A stretch of 64,000 bases of DNA, from positions 525,861 to 589,860 of the forward strand of contig NZ_JABACJ020000001.1 of assembly GCF_012524165.2 (NCBI RefSeq), read 5' to 3'. The translations under genes were made by a program, and so were the position numbers. Below, one piece after another: positions 1 through 8,207 of this stretch (positions within the stretch are counted from its first letter, which is position 1; each line of letters begins with the position of its first letter). The DNA comes from Faecalicatena faecalis. GTDB taxonomy: Bacteria > Bacillota > Clostridia > Lachnospirales > Lachnospiraceae. A model generated the notes under the pieces. That model was given only the letters and a program-made list of their open reading frames with translations. It was not told the DNA's origin and ran no database searches.

Positions 1-2
1 AA

Positions 3-371
3 TATGATCCGACCCGTTTAGTCTGCCTGTTCGGCTGTGGCGGCAACCGCTCTAAGGACCGCAGATATGAGATGGGAGAGGTATCAGGGCGCCTTGCAGA
101 TTTGACAATCATCACCTCCGATAACCCAAGATTCGAAGAGCCGCAGGCGATCATCGATGACATCAAGGTCGGAATCGGAAGGACTGATGGAAAGTATGTA
201 GAAATCTGCGACAGGAAAGAAGCAATCAAGTATGCCATTGAGCATGGGCAGACCGGGGATGTCATTGTTCTTGCAGGGAAAGGACACGAAGACTACCAGG
301 AGATCAAAGGAGTGAAGCACCCGATGGATGAGCGTGTGCTGATCCGTGAGATACTGGAAGAATTAAAGTAG
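3..371 (+). CDS. murE: UDP-N-acetylmuramyl-tripeptide synthetase, C-terminal part (5' end outside window)
   Basis: The reading frame is open from the first bases of the window, so this is the C-terminal 122 residues of a longer protein. A glycine-rich FGCGGNR stretch near the beginning and the later TSDNPR-x-E-x-P stretch are typical of the Mur ligase C-terminal domain. The DNPR tetrad is the motif that recognises meso-diaminopimelate in MurE. The enzyme adds the third amino acid to UDP-MurNAc-dipeptide in the cytoplasm during peptidoglycan synthesis. The basic KGHEDYQE stretch near the end also fits MurE. priA follows after 14 bases, so the two are probably co-transcribed. Confidence 0.93.
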   Translation, partial: YDPTRLVCLFGCGGNRSKDRRYEMGEVSGRLADLTIITSDNPRFEEPQAIIDDIKVGIGRTDGKYVEICDRKEAIKYAIEHGQTGDVIVLAGKGHEDYQEIKGVKHPMDERVLIREILEELK

Positions 372-385
372 GTGAAGTCAGTTAC

Positions 386-2611
386 ATGTACGCAGATATC
401 ATTGTAGATATTACACATGAAAAATTGGATAGAGTCTTTCAATACAGAGTCCCCTCCCATTTGGAAGGGGAACTTTCTGTTGGGATGGAAGTCCTGGTAC
501 CGTTCGGACGAGGAAACCGTGAGACGAAGGGATATGTGGTCGCGCTTTCTGACATCTGCAATTATGATGAGTCAAAGGTCAAGGAACTGTCAGATATTTC
601 CAGGACCGGGATGGCAATTGAGGGAAAGCTGGTCGCACTCGCTGCCTGGATGAAGGAGCAGTATGGCGGAACAATGATTCAGGCGTTAAAGACGGTCCTG
701 CCGATCAAGCAGAAGGAAAATGCCAAGGTAAAGAAGCGGGTGTGTCTTCTTTTGAATGAGGAAGAAGGAAAGCAGAAGCTTAATTATTATCTGGAGAAGA
801 ATCAGCGGGCCAGAGCCAGACTTCTGGCAGCACTTCTGGATGAACCGATTTTGGATTATGAACTGGTTTCCCACAAGCTCAATATTACGCTGACCGTTAT
901 CCGGGCACTGGAAGAGCAGGGAATCGTTACTCTGGAATCCGAACAGGTCTATCGAAACCCTGTCAAGGGAGAGCGAAAGGCAAAGGAGATTACCTATACT
1001 GATGAACAGCAGTATGCGATCCGTACGTTCTGGGAAGAGTATGAGCAGGGAAAACGGGGAACATATCTGGTTCATGGGGTGACCGGGAGCGGAAAGACAG
1101 AGGTCTATATTGAGATGATTCGACGTGTGGCGTCGCAGGGAAGGCAGGCAATCGTACTGATCCCGGAAATCGCATTGACATATCAGACTGTCATCCGTTT
1201 TTACCGGAATTTCGGGGAACGGGTCTCCATTATGAATTCCAGGCTTTCTGCGGGAGAGCGTTACGACCAGATGATGCGGGCGAAGGAAGGGAAAATCGAT
1301 GTCATGATTGGTCCGAGATCAGCCCTGTTCACACCTTTTCCTAATCTGGGGCTGATCGTGATAGACGAAGAACATGAGACGACCTATAAGAGTGAACAGG
1401 TGCCAAGGTATCATGCAAGGGAGACCGCTATCGCACGGGCCGGGATGGAGGATGCAAGTGTGGTCCTTGGTTCAGCTACACCGTCTATGGAGGCGATGTA
1501 CCGTGCCAGGAATGGAGAGTACCGGTTGTTCGAGATGAGGAACCGCTCCAGGATGCAGGAGATGGCTCAGGTCTATACAGTGGACCTGCGTGAGGAATTG
1601 AAAAATGGCAACCGGTCTATCCTAAGTTTCCAATTACAGGAATTGATAGCCGACCGGTTGGAAAAAGGGGAGCAGATCATGCTATTTCTGAATCGGCGGG
1701 GATATGCCGGATTCATTTCCTGCCGGGAATGCGGGCATGTCATTAAATGTCCTCATTGTGATGTCTCTCTGTCTTCCCACAGGAACGGAAAGATGGTGTG
1801 CCATTACTGCGGTTATGAAGAGCCCAAGCCTTCGGTCTGCCCGGAATGCGGATCGCGCCACATCGGGGAATTCAGAGCCGGGACACAGCAGATAGAGGAA
1901 ATCGTGAAAAAGCAGTTTCCACAGGCCCGGGTGCTGCGCATGGATATGGATACGACCCGCCAGAAAGACGGGCATGAGAAGATACTGGCAGCTTTCGCCA
2001 ATGAGGAAGCAGATGTTCTGGTGGGAACGCAGATGATCGTGAAAGGGCATGATTTCCCGAATGTGACGCTGGTCGGCGTACTTGCGGCGGATATGTCCCT
2101 GTATGCAGACGATTACCGGGCGGGAGAGCGGACCTTCCAGCTTCTGACGCAGGCGGTCGGACGTGCGGGACGCGGACAGAAGAAGGGCGAGGCTGTCATC
2201 CAGACATACAGCCCGGAACATTACGGAATTGTCACGGCAGCGGCCCAGGATTATGATGCGTTTTATGAAGAGGAGATTCGTTACCGGGTACTGATGGGAT
2301 ATCCTCCGGCGGAGAATCTGCTGGCCGTGCTGGTGAGCTGTGAGGACGAGCAGCTTTTAGAAAAGGGATGCCGGTATCTGAAAGAGTATGCATTGCGGAT
2401 CAGGCGGGATGCGCCGCTTGAAATCATAGGTCCGGCAAGTCCGGGAATCGGGAAGATCAATGATGTGTACCGGAAAGTGCTCTACCTGAAAGCAGAAAGA
2501 TATGATACACTAATAAAGATGAAAAATTATCTGGAACAGTACATCGAGGTGAATCCGGGCTTCCAGAAGATGAGGATTCAGTTCGACTTTAATCCGATGA
2601 ATGTGTTCTAA
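386..2611 (+). CDS. priA: Primosomal protein N' (replication restart helicase PriA)
   Basis: This 741-residue protein has the usual PriA length. The N-terminal 3'-DNA-binding domain is followed by a Walker A motif (GVTGSGKTE, about residue 230) and a DEEH Walker B box (about 327). A zinc-binding insertion with paired CxxC motifs lies between about 445 and 492, and a helicase C domain follows. PriA reloads the replisome at stalled forks. The ATG is preceded by AGGTGAAG. The gene sits directly after murE. Confidence 0.97.
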   Translation: MYADIIVDITHEKLDRVFQYRVPSHLEGELSVGMEVLVPFGRGNRETKGYVVALSDICNYDESKVKELSDISRTGMAIEGKLVALAAWMKEQYGGTMIQALKTVLPIKQKENAKVKKRVCLLLNEEEGKQKLNYYLEKNQRARARLLAALLDEPILDYELVSHKLNITLTVIRALEEQGIVTLESEQVYRNPVKGERKAKEITYTDEQQYAIRTFWEEYEQGKRGTYLVHGVTGSGKTEVYIEMIRRVASQGRQAIVLIPEIALTYQTVIRFYRNFGERVSIMNSRLSAGERYDQMMRAKEGKIDVMIGPRSALFTPFPNLGLIVIDEEHETTYKSEQVPRYHARETAIARAGMEDASVVLGSATPSMEAMYRARNGEYRLFEMRNRSRMQEMAQVYTVDLREELKNGNRSILSFQLQELIADRLEKGEQIMLFLNRRGYAGFISCRECGHVIKCPHCDVSLSSHRNGKMVCHYCGYEEPKPSVCPECGSRHIGEFRAGTQQIEEIVKKQFPQARVLRMDMDTTRQKDGHEKILAAFANEEADVLVGTQMIVKGHDFPNVTLVGVLAADMSLYADDYRAGERTFQLLTQAVGRAGRGQKKGEAVIQTYSPEHYGIVTAAAQDYDAFYEEEIRYRVLMGYPPAENLLAVLVSCEDEQLLEKGCRYLKEYALRIRRDAPLEIIGPASPGIGKINDVYRKVLYLKAERYDTLIKMKNYLEQYIEVNPGFQKMRIQFDFNPMNVF

Positions 2612-2623
2612 ATGGTGTATTTT

Positions 2624-2687
2624 CGTTACTGTTCACTCGCAAGCTTAACACTTGCTGTCAAGCTATGCGCCAGAGTTGACAGTTACG
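2624..2687. repeat. Imperfect palindromic intergenic element between priA and def
   Basis: The arms at 2624-2638 and 2673-2687 match at 12 of 15 positions when one is reverse-complemented, separated by 34 bases. The 159-base gap between priA and the def start codon holds nothing else coding. A TTGACA at 2676-2681 with GATAAA at 2699-2704 (17-bp spacer) could be a promoter for def, but the TTGACA is part of the right arm. This looks like a small interspersed palindrome or an operator; there is no second copy in this window. Confidence 0.4.
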
Positions 2688-2770
2688 TATTTTCATTAGA
2701 TAAATTTAAAAATGATTGGTTTCATTTGATATATTTCGTAAAAAAGTAGAATAATAATGTGGAGGTTGTT

Positions 2771-3247
2771 ATGGCAATCAGAGAGGTCAGAGAAATTGGA
2801 GATGAGATTTTAACCAAGCAGTGTAAGGATGTCACAAAGATGACTCTTCGTACAAGAGTCCTCATAGAAGACATGCTGGATACGATGTATGAGAGATTTG
2901 GTGTTGGGCTTGCGGCTCCGCAGGTTGGCGTGCTCAAGAAGATCGTAGTGATCGATGTGGGAGAAGGACCGATCGTGTTGATCAATCCTGAGATCATCGA
3001 GACGAGCGGTGAGCAGACCGGAGAGGAAGGCTGCTTAAGCGTACCAGGAAAATGGGGCATAGTTACCAGGCCGGATCACGTAAAGGTACGTGCACTGAAC
3101 GAAGAGATGGAGGAATTCGAGATGGAGGGCGAGGGTCTTCTGGCAAGAGCATTCTGTCATGAGATCGATCATCTGTCAGGAAATCTGTATGTGAACTTAG
3201 TAGAAGACGGGCTTCATGATGTGAATTATGAGGAGGATGAGGAGTAA
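2771..3247 (+). CDS. def: Peptide deformylase
   Basis: The 158-residue protein removes the N-formyl group from nascent peptides. All three family motifs are present: GVGLAAPQVG at about residues 44-53, EGCLS at 86-90 (metal-ligand Cys) and HEIDH at 130-134 (two metal-ligand His and the catalytic Glu). A GTG in frame at 2759 is rejected as start because the GGAGG at 2761-2765 is the ribosome binding site for the ATG at 2771. The gene is paired with fmt, one base downstream, which performs the opposite reaction on initiator tRNA. Confidence 0.96.
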   Translation: MAIREVREIGDEILTKQCKDVTKMTLRTRVLIEDMLDTMYERFGVGLAAPQVGVLKKIVVIDVGEGPIVLINPEIIETSGEQTGEEGCLSVPGKWGIVTRPDHVKVRALNEEMEEFEMEGEGLLARAFCHEIDHLSGNLYVNLVEDGLHDVNYEEDEE

Positions 3248-3248
3248 G

Positions 3249-4193
3249 ATGAGAGTCATTTTTATGGGAACCCCTGATTTTGCAGTCGGAACACTGGAGG
3301 CGCTTGTGGCAGCAGGACATGATGTCTGCTTAGCCGTGACACAGCCGGATAAACCCAAGGGCAGAGGCAAAGAGATGCAGTTCACCCCAGTCAAAGAGGC
3401 GGCCATGAAACACAATATTCCGGTATATCAGCCATTAAAGGTCAGACAGCCGGAGTGTGTGGCAGAATTAAAGAGCTATCAGGCAGATGTGATCGTAGTT
3501 GTTGCTTTTGGTCAGATCCTTCCGAAGGAAATTTTGGATATGACCCCATACGGATGCATTAATGTGCATGCGTCTCTGCTCCCGAAGTACAGGGGAGCGG
3601 CACCGATTCAGTGGGCCATCATCGGTGGGGAGTCTATGACAGGTGTTACGACCATGCAGATGGACGAGGGGCTGGACACAGGTGATATGATTTTAAAGAC
3701 AGAGGTTCCTATTACAGAAGAGGAGACAGGAGAGAGTCTGCATGACAAGCTGGCACAGGCAGGTGCAGAGCTTTGTGTGGAGACATTAGAGGCATTGGAG
3801 GACGGCACGGCTTTGTTTGAACATCAGGGCGAGACCACTACGCCGTATGCGAAGATGCTGAATAAAAAAATGGGAGACATTGACTGGACGCAGTCTGCCA
3901 TCGAGATCGAGAGATTGGTGCGGGGGCTGAACTCCTGGCCAAGTGCTTACACCCACTGGGGGGATAAGGTGCTTAAGATCTGGAAGGCAAAGGCTGTGGA
4001 TGCGCCGTCATCCGAAGGAAAAGAGCCGGGGGAGGTCCTGGAGTCAGGAAAGGACTACTTTACGGTGAAGACAGGTGATGGTGTGCTTCGGGTCAGTGAA
4101 CTGCAGATTCCTGGGAAAAAGAGAATGGAGACAAGTGCATTTCTGAGGGGATATACACTGGAAACAGGCACGGTATTCAAACAGGGACAGTAA
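3249..4193 (+). CDS. fmt: Methionyl-tRNA formyltransferase
   Basis: The 314-residue enzyme formylates Met-tRNA(fMet) using 10-formyltetrahydrofolate. The N-terminal MRVIFMGTPDFAV stretch and the SLLPKYRGAAPIQWAI stretch are signatures of the formyltransferase domain, and a C-terminal OB-type tRNA-binding domain follows. The start at 3249 is chosen over an in-frame ATG at 3228, because 3249 begins right after the def stop, has the GGAGGATGAGGAG region upstream and gives the conserved N terminus. It is translationally coupled to def. Confidence 0.97.
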   Translation: MRVIFMGTPDFAVGTLEALVAAGHDVCLAVTQPDKPKGRGKEMQFTPVKEAAMKHNIPVYQPLKVRQPECVAELKSYQADVIVVVAFGQILPKEILDMTPYGCINVHASLLPKYRGAAPIQWAIIGGESMTGVTTMQMDEGLDTGDMILKTEVPITEEETGESLHDKLAQAGAELCVETLEALEDGTALFEHQGETTTPYAKMLNKKMGDIDWTQSAIEIERLVRGLNSWPSAYTHWGDKVLKIWKAKAVDAPSSEGKEPGEVLESGKDYFTVKTGDGVLRVSELQIPGKKRMETSAFLRGYTLETGTVFKQGQ

Positions 4194-4245
4194 GAGTCCG
4201 GCATTTTGCCGATATACGTGCCTCATGAAGACAGGAGGGAATCGT

Positions 4246-4944
4246 ATGTTTTTTTATTATGATCCAACTTATATACTGGTAATTATAGGGGCAGTCATTT
4301 GCCTGGCGGCATCAGGCAGAGTGAAGAGCGTATTTGGGCGCTACTCGCAGGTACGCAGCCATTCCGGGATGACCGGACGTGAGGCTGCAGAGAAAATCCT
4401 GCGTGCAAATGGAATTTATGATGTGCAGGTGCAGCACGTGGCCGGGAATCTGACGGACCACTACGACCCGCGCAGTAAGATATTGAGACTTTCAGATGCA
4501 ACGTATCAGTCTGCGTCTGTGGCAGCCATCGGTGTGGCGGCACATGAATGCGGCCATGCGGTACAGCACCATGTTGGGTATGCACCTCTTAAGATCAGAG
4601 GGGCGTTAGTACCGGTGGCAAATTTCGGTTCTATGGCGGCTTGGCCGCTGATCATCATGGGGCTGTTTATCAATGGACGTTCCTCCCTTTTGTTGATCAA
4701 TCTGGGAATCCTGCTGTTTTCGGCAGCGGTATTATTTCAGATTGTGACACTTCCGGTCGAGTTCAATGCATCGAAAAGAGCAGTGCAGGTCCTTGAGAAG
4801 ACAGGTATGCTTTACCCGGAGGAGGTAACGGCAACGAAAAAGGTATTGGGTGCAGCGGCACTGACCTATGTGGCAAGTGCGGCATCTATGATTTTACAGC
4901 TTTTAAGGCTGCTAATATTAACAGGAAACAGAAGAAATGATTAA
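4246..4944 (+). CDS. Membrane zinc metallopeptidase (YugP / Zn_peptidase_2 family)
   Basis: The 232-residue protein starts with a hydrophobic segment (YILVIIGAVICLAA) and carries the zincin motif HECGH at about residues 100-104. Two or three further hydrophobic segments follow. This matches the YugP-like neutral zinc metallopeptidases common in Firmicutes, which are anchored in the membrane and have poorly known substrates. An AGGAGGG at 4233-4239 supports the ATG at 4246 rather than the in-frame ATG at 4225. It lies in the fmt-rsmB run, as in many clostridia. Confidence 0.88.
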   Translation: MFFYYDPTYILVIIGAVICLAASGRVKSVFGRYSQVRSHSGMTGREAAEKILRANGIYDVQVQHVAGNLTDHYDPRSKILRLSDATYQSASVAAIGVAAHECGHAVQHHVGYAPLKIRGALVPVANFGSMAAWPLIIMGLFINGRSSLLLINLGILLFSAAVLFQIVTLPVEFNASKRAVQVLEKTGMLYPEEVTATKKVLGAAALTYVASAASMILQLLRLLILTGNRRND

Positions 4945-4970
4945 TCAGGAACAATGATGGAGGATATAAC

Positions 4971-6320
4971 ATGACAAAACCGTTAAGTGAGCGGGAAATC
5001 GTGCTTGGAATTCTGATGGATGTGACCGAGCATGATGTTTACAGCCATATTGCACTGGGAAATGTGCTGGCGAAATATCAGTATCTGGATAAGAAGGAGC
5101 GTGCTTTTATTACCAGAGTAGCAGAGGGGACGCTTGAGCATATGATAGAGATTGATTATATCCTCAATCAGTTTTCCAAGGTAAAGGTAAAGAAGATGAA
5201 GCCTGTGATCCGCAATATCCTTCGTAGCGCGGTCTATCAGTTAAAATATATGGACAGCGTGCCGGATTCCGCGGTCTGCAATGAGGCAGTCAAGCTGGCG
5301 GTAAAAAAGGGTTTTGGTACGTTAAAGGGCTTTGTGAACGGGGTGCTGCGCAATACAGCTCGGAACTTAGAACAAGTAGAGTATCCGAAAGAGCCCCGGG
5401 CGTTCCTGTCCGTGAAATATTCAATGCCGGAATGGATTTTAGAGTTGTGGCTCAAGGAATATGATGAGGATACAGTGGAGAAGATACTGGCCGATTTCCA
5501 AAAGGAAAAGCCAGTGACGATCCGCACAAATGTAAGCCGGATCAATCCTGAGGCATTGGAAGAGCGGTTAAAGTCAGAGGGCGTGAGTGTGAAAAGACAT
5601 CCGTATCTGCCTTATGCATATGAGATAACAGGGTATGATTATCTGGGGGACTTAAGAAGCTTTCAGGAGGGACTCTTTGCCGTTCAGGATATCAGCTCCA
5701 TGCTGGTCGGTGAGATCGCAGCACCGAAGGAGGGGAATTATATCATCGATGTATGTGCCGCTCCGGGCGGAAAGTCCATTCACCTGGCCGATAAGCTGAA
5801 TGGGACCGGTCAGGTGAAGGCGAGGGATCTGACAGACTATAAGGTACATCTGATTCGGGAGAATATCGACAGAATGCAGTTCGACCATATCTCTGCCGAG
5901 GTGATGGATGCGTCTGTATTGGATGAGAATTCGGTAGAAAAGGCAGATATCGTAATTGCGGACCTGCCATGCTCCGGCTTGGGCGTGCTGGGAAGGAAGA
6001 CGGATCTGAAATATAAGACCACCCTTGAGCAGGCAGAGGAGCTCGCAGAGATTCAGAAAAGCATTCTGGATGTGGTCTGGCAGTATGTAAAACCGGGCGG
6101 TACTTTTGTATACAGCACGTGTACGATCAACCGTGCTGAGAATATGGACAACGTGCATTGGTTTTTGGAAAAACATCCAGAATTTATACTGGCTCCGATT
6201 CAGGAGCATTTGTGTGATGCTCTCAAGGACAGCGTTATGAATCAGGGCTGTCTACAGCTTCTGCCGGGAGTACATGAGAGCGACGGATTTTTTATTGCAA
6301 AATTCCAACGGTTAGAGTGA
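4971..6320 (+). CDS. rsmB: 16S rRNA (cytosine-967-C5)-methyltransferase
   Basis: The 449-residue protein has an N-terminal NusB-like RNA-binding domain (about 1-140) and a C-terminal SAM-dependent methyltransferase domain. The SAM-binding DVCAAPGGKS lies near residue 260. The two cysteines used in m5C chemistry are in ADLPCSGLG (about 333) and STCTINRAEN (about 382). It modifies the 30S subunit and is followed by rlmN, 21 bases downstream. Confidence 0.95.
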   Translation: MTKPLSEREIVLGILMDVTEHDVYSHIALGNVLAKYQYLDKKERAFITRVAEGTLEHMIEIDYILNQFSKVKVKKMKPVIRNILRSAVYQLKYMDSVPDSAVCNEAVKLAVKKGFGTLKGFVNGVLRNTARNLEQVEYPKEPRAFLSVKYSMPEWILELWLKEYDEDTVEKILADFQKEKPVTIRTNVSRINPEALEERLKSEGVSVKRHPYLPYAYEITGYDYLGDLRSFQEGLFAVQDISSMLVGEIAAPKEGNYIIDVCAAPGGKSIHLADKLNGTGQVKARDLTDYKVHLIRENIDRMQFDHISAEVMDASVLDENSVEKADIVIADLPCSGLGVLGRKTDLKYKTTLEQAEELAEIQKSILDVVWQYVKPGGTFVYSTCTINRAENMDNVHWFLEKHPEFILAPIQEHLCDALKDSVMNQGCLQLLPGVHESDGFFIAKFQRLE

Positions 6321-6341
6321 TAGGGAAAGGCATAGGGCATA

Positions 6342-7397
6342 ATGAAGAAGGATATTCGCGCATATACATATGAACAATTACAGAATGAACTGGAGGGCCT
6401 CGGGGAGAAGAAGTTCCGTGCTAAGCAAGTCTACGAATGGCTCCATGTGAAGCTGGCAGACAGCTTTGATGAGATGACGAACTTGTCAAAGGGGCTTCGG
6501 GAGAAGCTTTATGAGGAATACGTGATCCTTCCGGTCAAGATGTTGGAAAGACAAGAATCGGCGTTGGACGGGACAAATAAATTTTTATTCCGGCTTTATG
6601 ACGGGAATGTGGTGGAGAGTGTACTGATGCGCTATAAGCATGGAAATTCGGTCTGTATTTCCTCACAGGTCGGCTGCAGGATGGGGTGTCGTTTCTGTGC
6701 ATCGACCATCGGCGGTCTGGTCAGAAATCTTTCCCCTTCGGAGATGCTGGGGCAGATCTACCAGATTCAGAAGATCATAGGGGAGCGTGTTTCTAATGTC
6801 GTGATTATGGGAACAGGCGAACCGTTGGACAATTATGAGCATTTCCTAAGATTCATCGAGCTTTTGACCGATGAGCACGGACTGCATATCAGTCAGAGGA
6901 ATGTGACTGTTTCCACCTGTGGAATCGTCCCCAGGATGAAGGAACTGGCAAAAGAAAAGCTGCAGATCACGCTAGCACTCTCCCTTCACGGGGCCACACA
7001 GGAGAAACGCAGGGAATTGATGCCAGTTGCCAATAAGTATGAGCTGCCGGAAGTGTTAGAGGCGTGTGACGAGTATTTTAAAGAGACAGGCAGAAGAATC
7101 ACATTTGAGTACAGTCTTGTCCATGGCGTAAATGACCGTGATGAGGATGCGAAAGAACTGATTGCCATACTGAAACCACGGAACTGTCATTTGAATCTGA
7201 TTCCGGTAAATCCGATCAAAGAGCGTTCTTTTGAACAGCCAAGCAGGAAAAATGCGCTGAATTTCAAAAATAAACTTGAAAAAAGCGGAATAAATGTTAC
7301 TATAAGAAGGGAAATGGGTGCAGATATCGATGGAGCCTGTGGACAGCTCAGACGACGTTATGTGCAGACAAACGAAACCGCTGCTGATACTTTATGA
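6342..7397 (+). CDS. rlmN: Dual-specificity 23S rRNA (A2503-C2)/tRNA methyltransferase
   Basis: The 351-residue radical SAM enzyme has the CxxxCxxC cluster motif in GCRMGCRFCAST near residues 113-120. It also has GEPLDNY, STCGIVP and LSLHGA stretches typical of RlmN. It places a methyl group on C2 of A2503 in 23S rRNA and of A37 in some tRNAs. Length and order match RlmN, not Cfr. It sits between rsmB and the phosphatase/kinase pair. Confidence 0.96.
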   Translation: MKKDIRAYTYEQLQNELEGLGEKKFRAKQVYEWLHVKLADSFDEMTNLSKGLREKLYEEYVILPVKMLERQESALDGTNKFLFRLYDGNVVESVLMRYKHGNSVCISSQVGCRMGCRFCASTIGGLVRNLSPSEMLGQIYQIQKIIGERVSNVVIMGTGEPLDNYEHFLRFIELLTDEHGLHISQRNVTVSTCGIVPRMKELAKEKLQITLALSLHGATQEKRRELMPVANKYELPEVLEACDEYFKETGRRITFEYSLVHGVNDRDEDAKELIAILKPRNCHLNLIPVNPIKERSFEQPSRKNALNFKNKLEKSGINVTIRREMGADIDGACGQLRRRYVQTNETAADTL

Positions 7398-7463
7398 TAG
7401 CGTTCCGATCATTGGAACGAGGATGGATGCGGCAGGGTAAGGTGTGAATAAAGGAGATATGCT

Positions 7464-8207
7464 ATGAAGACATTTTCCATTACTGACGTAGGAATGGTTA
7501 GACAAGTGAATCAAGATTATGTCTATACGACAGATAATCCATTAGGACCTCTCCCAAACCTGTTTGTGGTGGCTGACGGTATGGGCGGACATCAAGCCGG
7601 CGATTATGCTTCAAAATATACAGTTGAGGTCCTGCAGAGAGAATTAAAGCAGAGCCATGAAGACGATGTAGAGAAAGCGCTGGTAAAAGCAATCAAGACG
7701 GCCAACCGGGAGATCATAAAGAAGGCCTCCCAGGATCCACATCTGAAAGGGATGGGGACGACGGTCGTGGCTGCGACGATCGTGAATCAGATGATGTATT
7801 TTGCGAATGTAGGGGACAGCAGACTTTATCTGATCAACCAGGGCATTATCCAACTGACAAAAGACCATTCCCTTGTGGAGGAGATGGTGCGCCTCGGCGG
7901 AATCAAGCCGGAGGAGGCGAAGCACCACCCGGATAAGAATATTATTACAAGGGCGATTGGAGCGAAGGACAGCGTTGACGTAGATTTTTATGAGCACCGT
8001 CTGAAACGGGGAGACATCATTTTGATGTGTACAGACGGACTCAGCAATATGGTGGAGGATGAGGAACTCTTCCATATCGTGCAGGGAGGCAGGGACATTG
8101 TGGAAGCCGCAGAGTCTCTGGTAGAAACAGCAAAAGAAAACGGCGGTACAGATAATATAGGGATTATCCTGATGGAGCCGTTTGCGGATGAGGTGAGTAT
8201 ATGTTAA
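7464..8207 (+). CDS. prpC: PP2C-type serine/threonine phosphatase (Stp/PrpC)
   Basis: The 247-residue protein is the cognate phosphatase of the kinase encoded next. Visible PP2C motifs include the D-x-G start (TDVGMVRQVNQD), VADGMGGHQAG with metal-ligand Asp and Gly, GDSRLY, and the late GGTDNIG with the last metal-ligand Asp. The ribosome binding site is AAAGGAGATATGCT. Its stop overlaps the kinase start by 7 bases, so the two are translationally coupled. Confidence 0.96.
   Translation: MKTFSITDVGMVRQVNQDYVYTTDNPLGPLPNLFVVADGMGGHQAGDYASKYTVEVLQRELKQSHEDDVEKALVKAIKTANREIIKKASQDPHLKGMGTTVVAATIVNQMMYFANVGDSRLYLINQGIIQLTKDHSLVEEMVRLGGIKPEEAKHHPDKNIITRAIGAKDSVDVDFYEHRLKRGDIILMCTDGLSNMVEDEELFHIVQGGRDIVEAAESLVETAKENGGTDNIGIILMEPFADEVSIC

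Noticed and set aside
2759..2770. GTG start for peptide deformylase
   Set aside because: The GGAGG needed as ribosome binding site for ATG 2771 lies within these codons.
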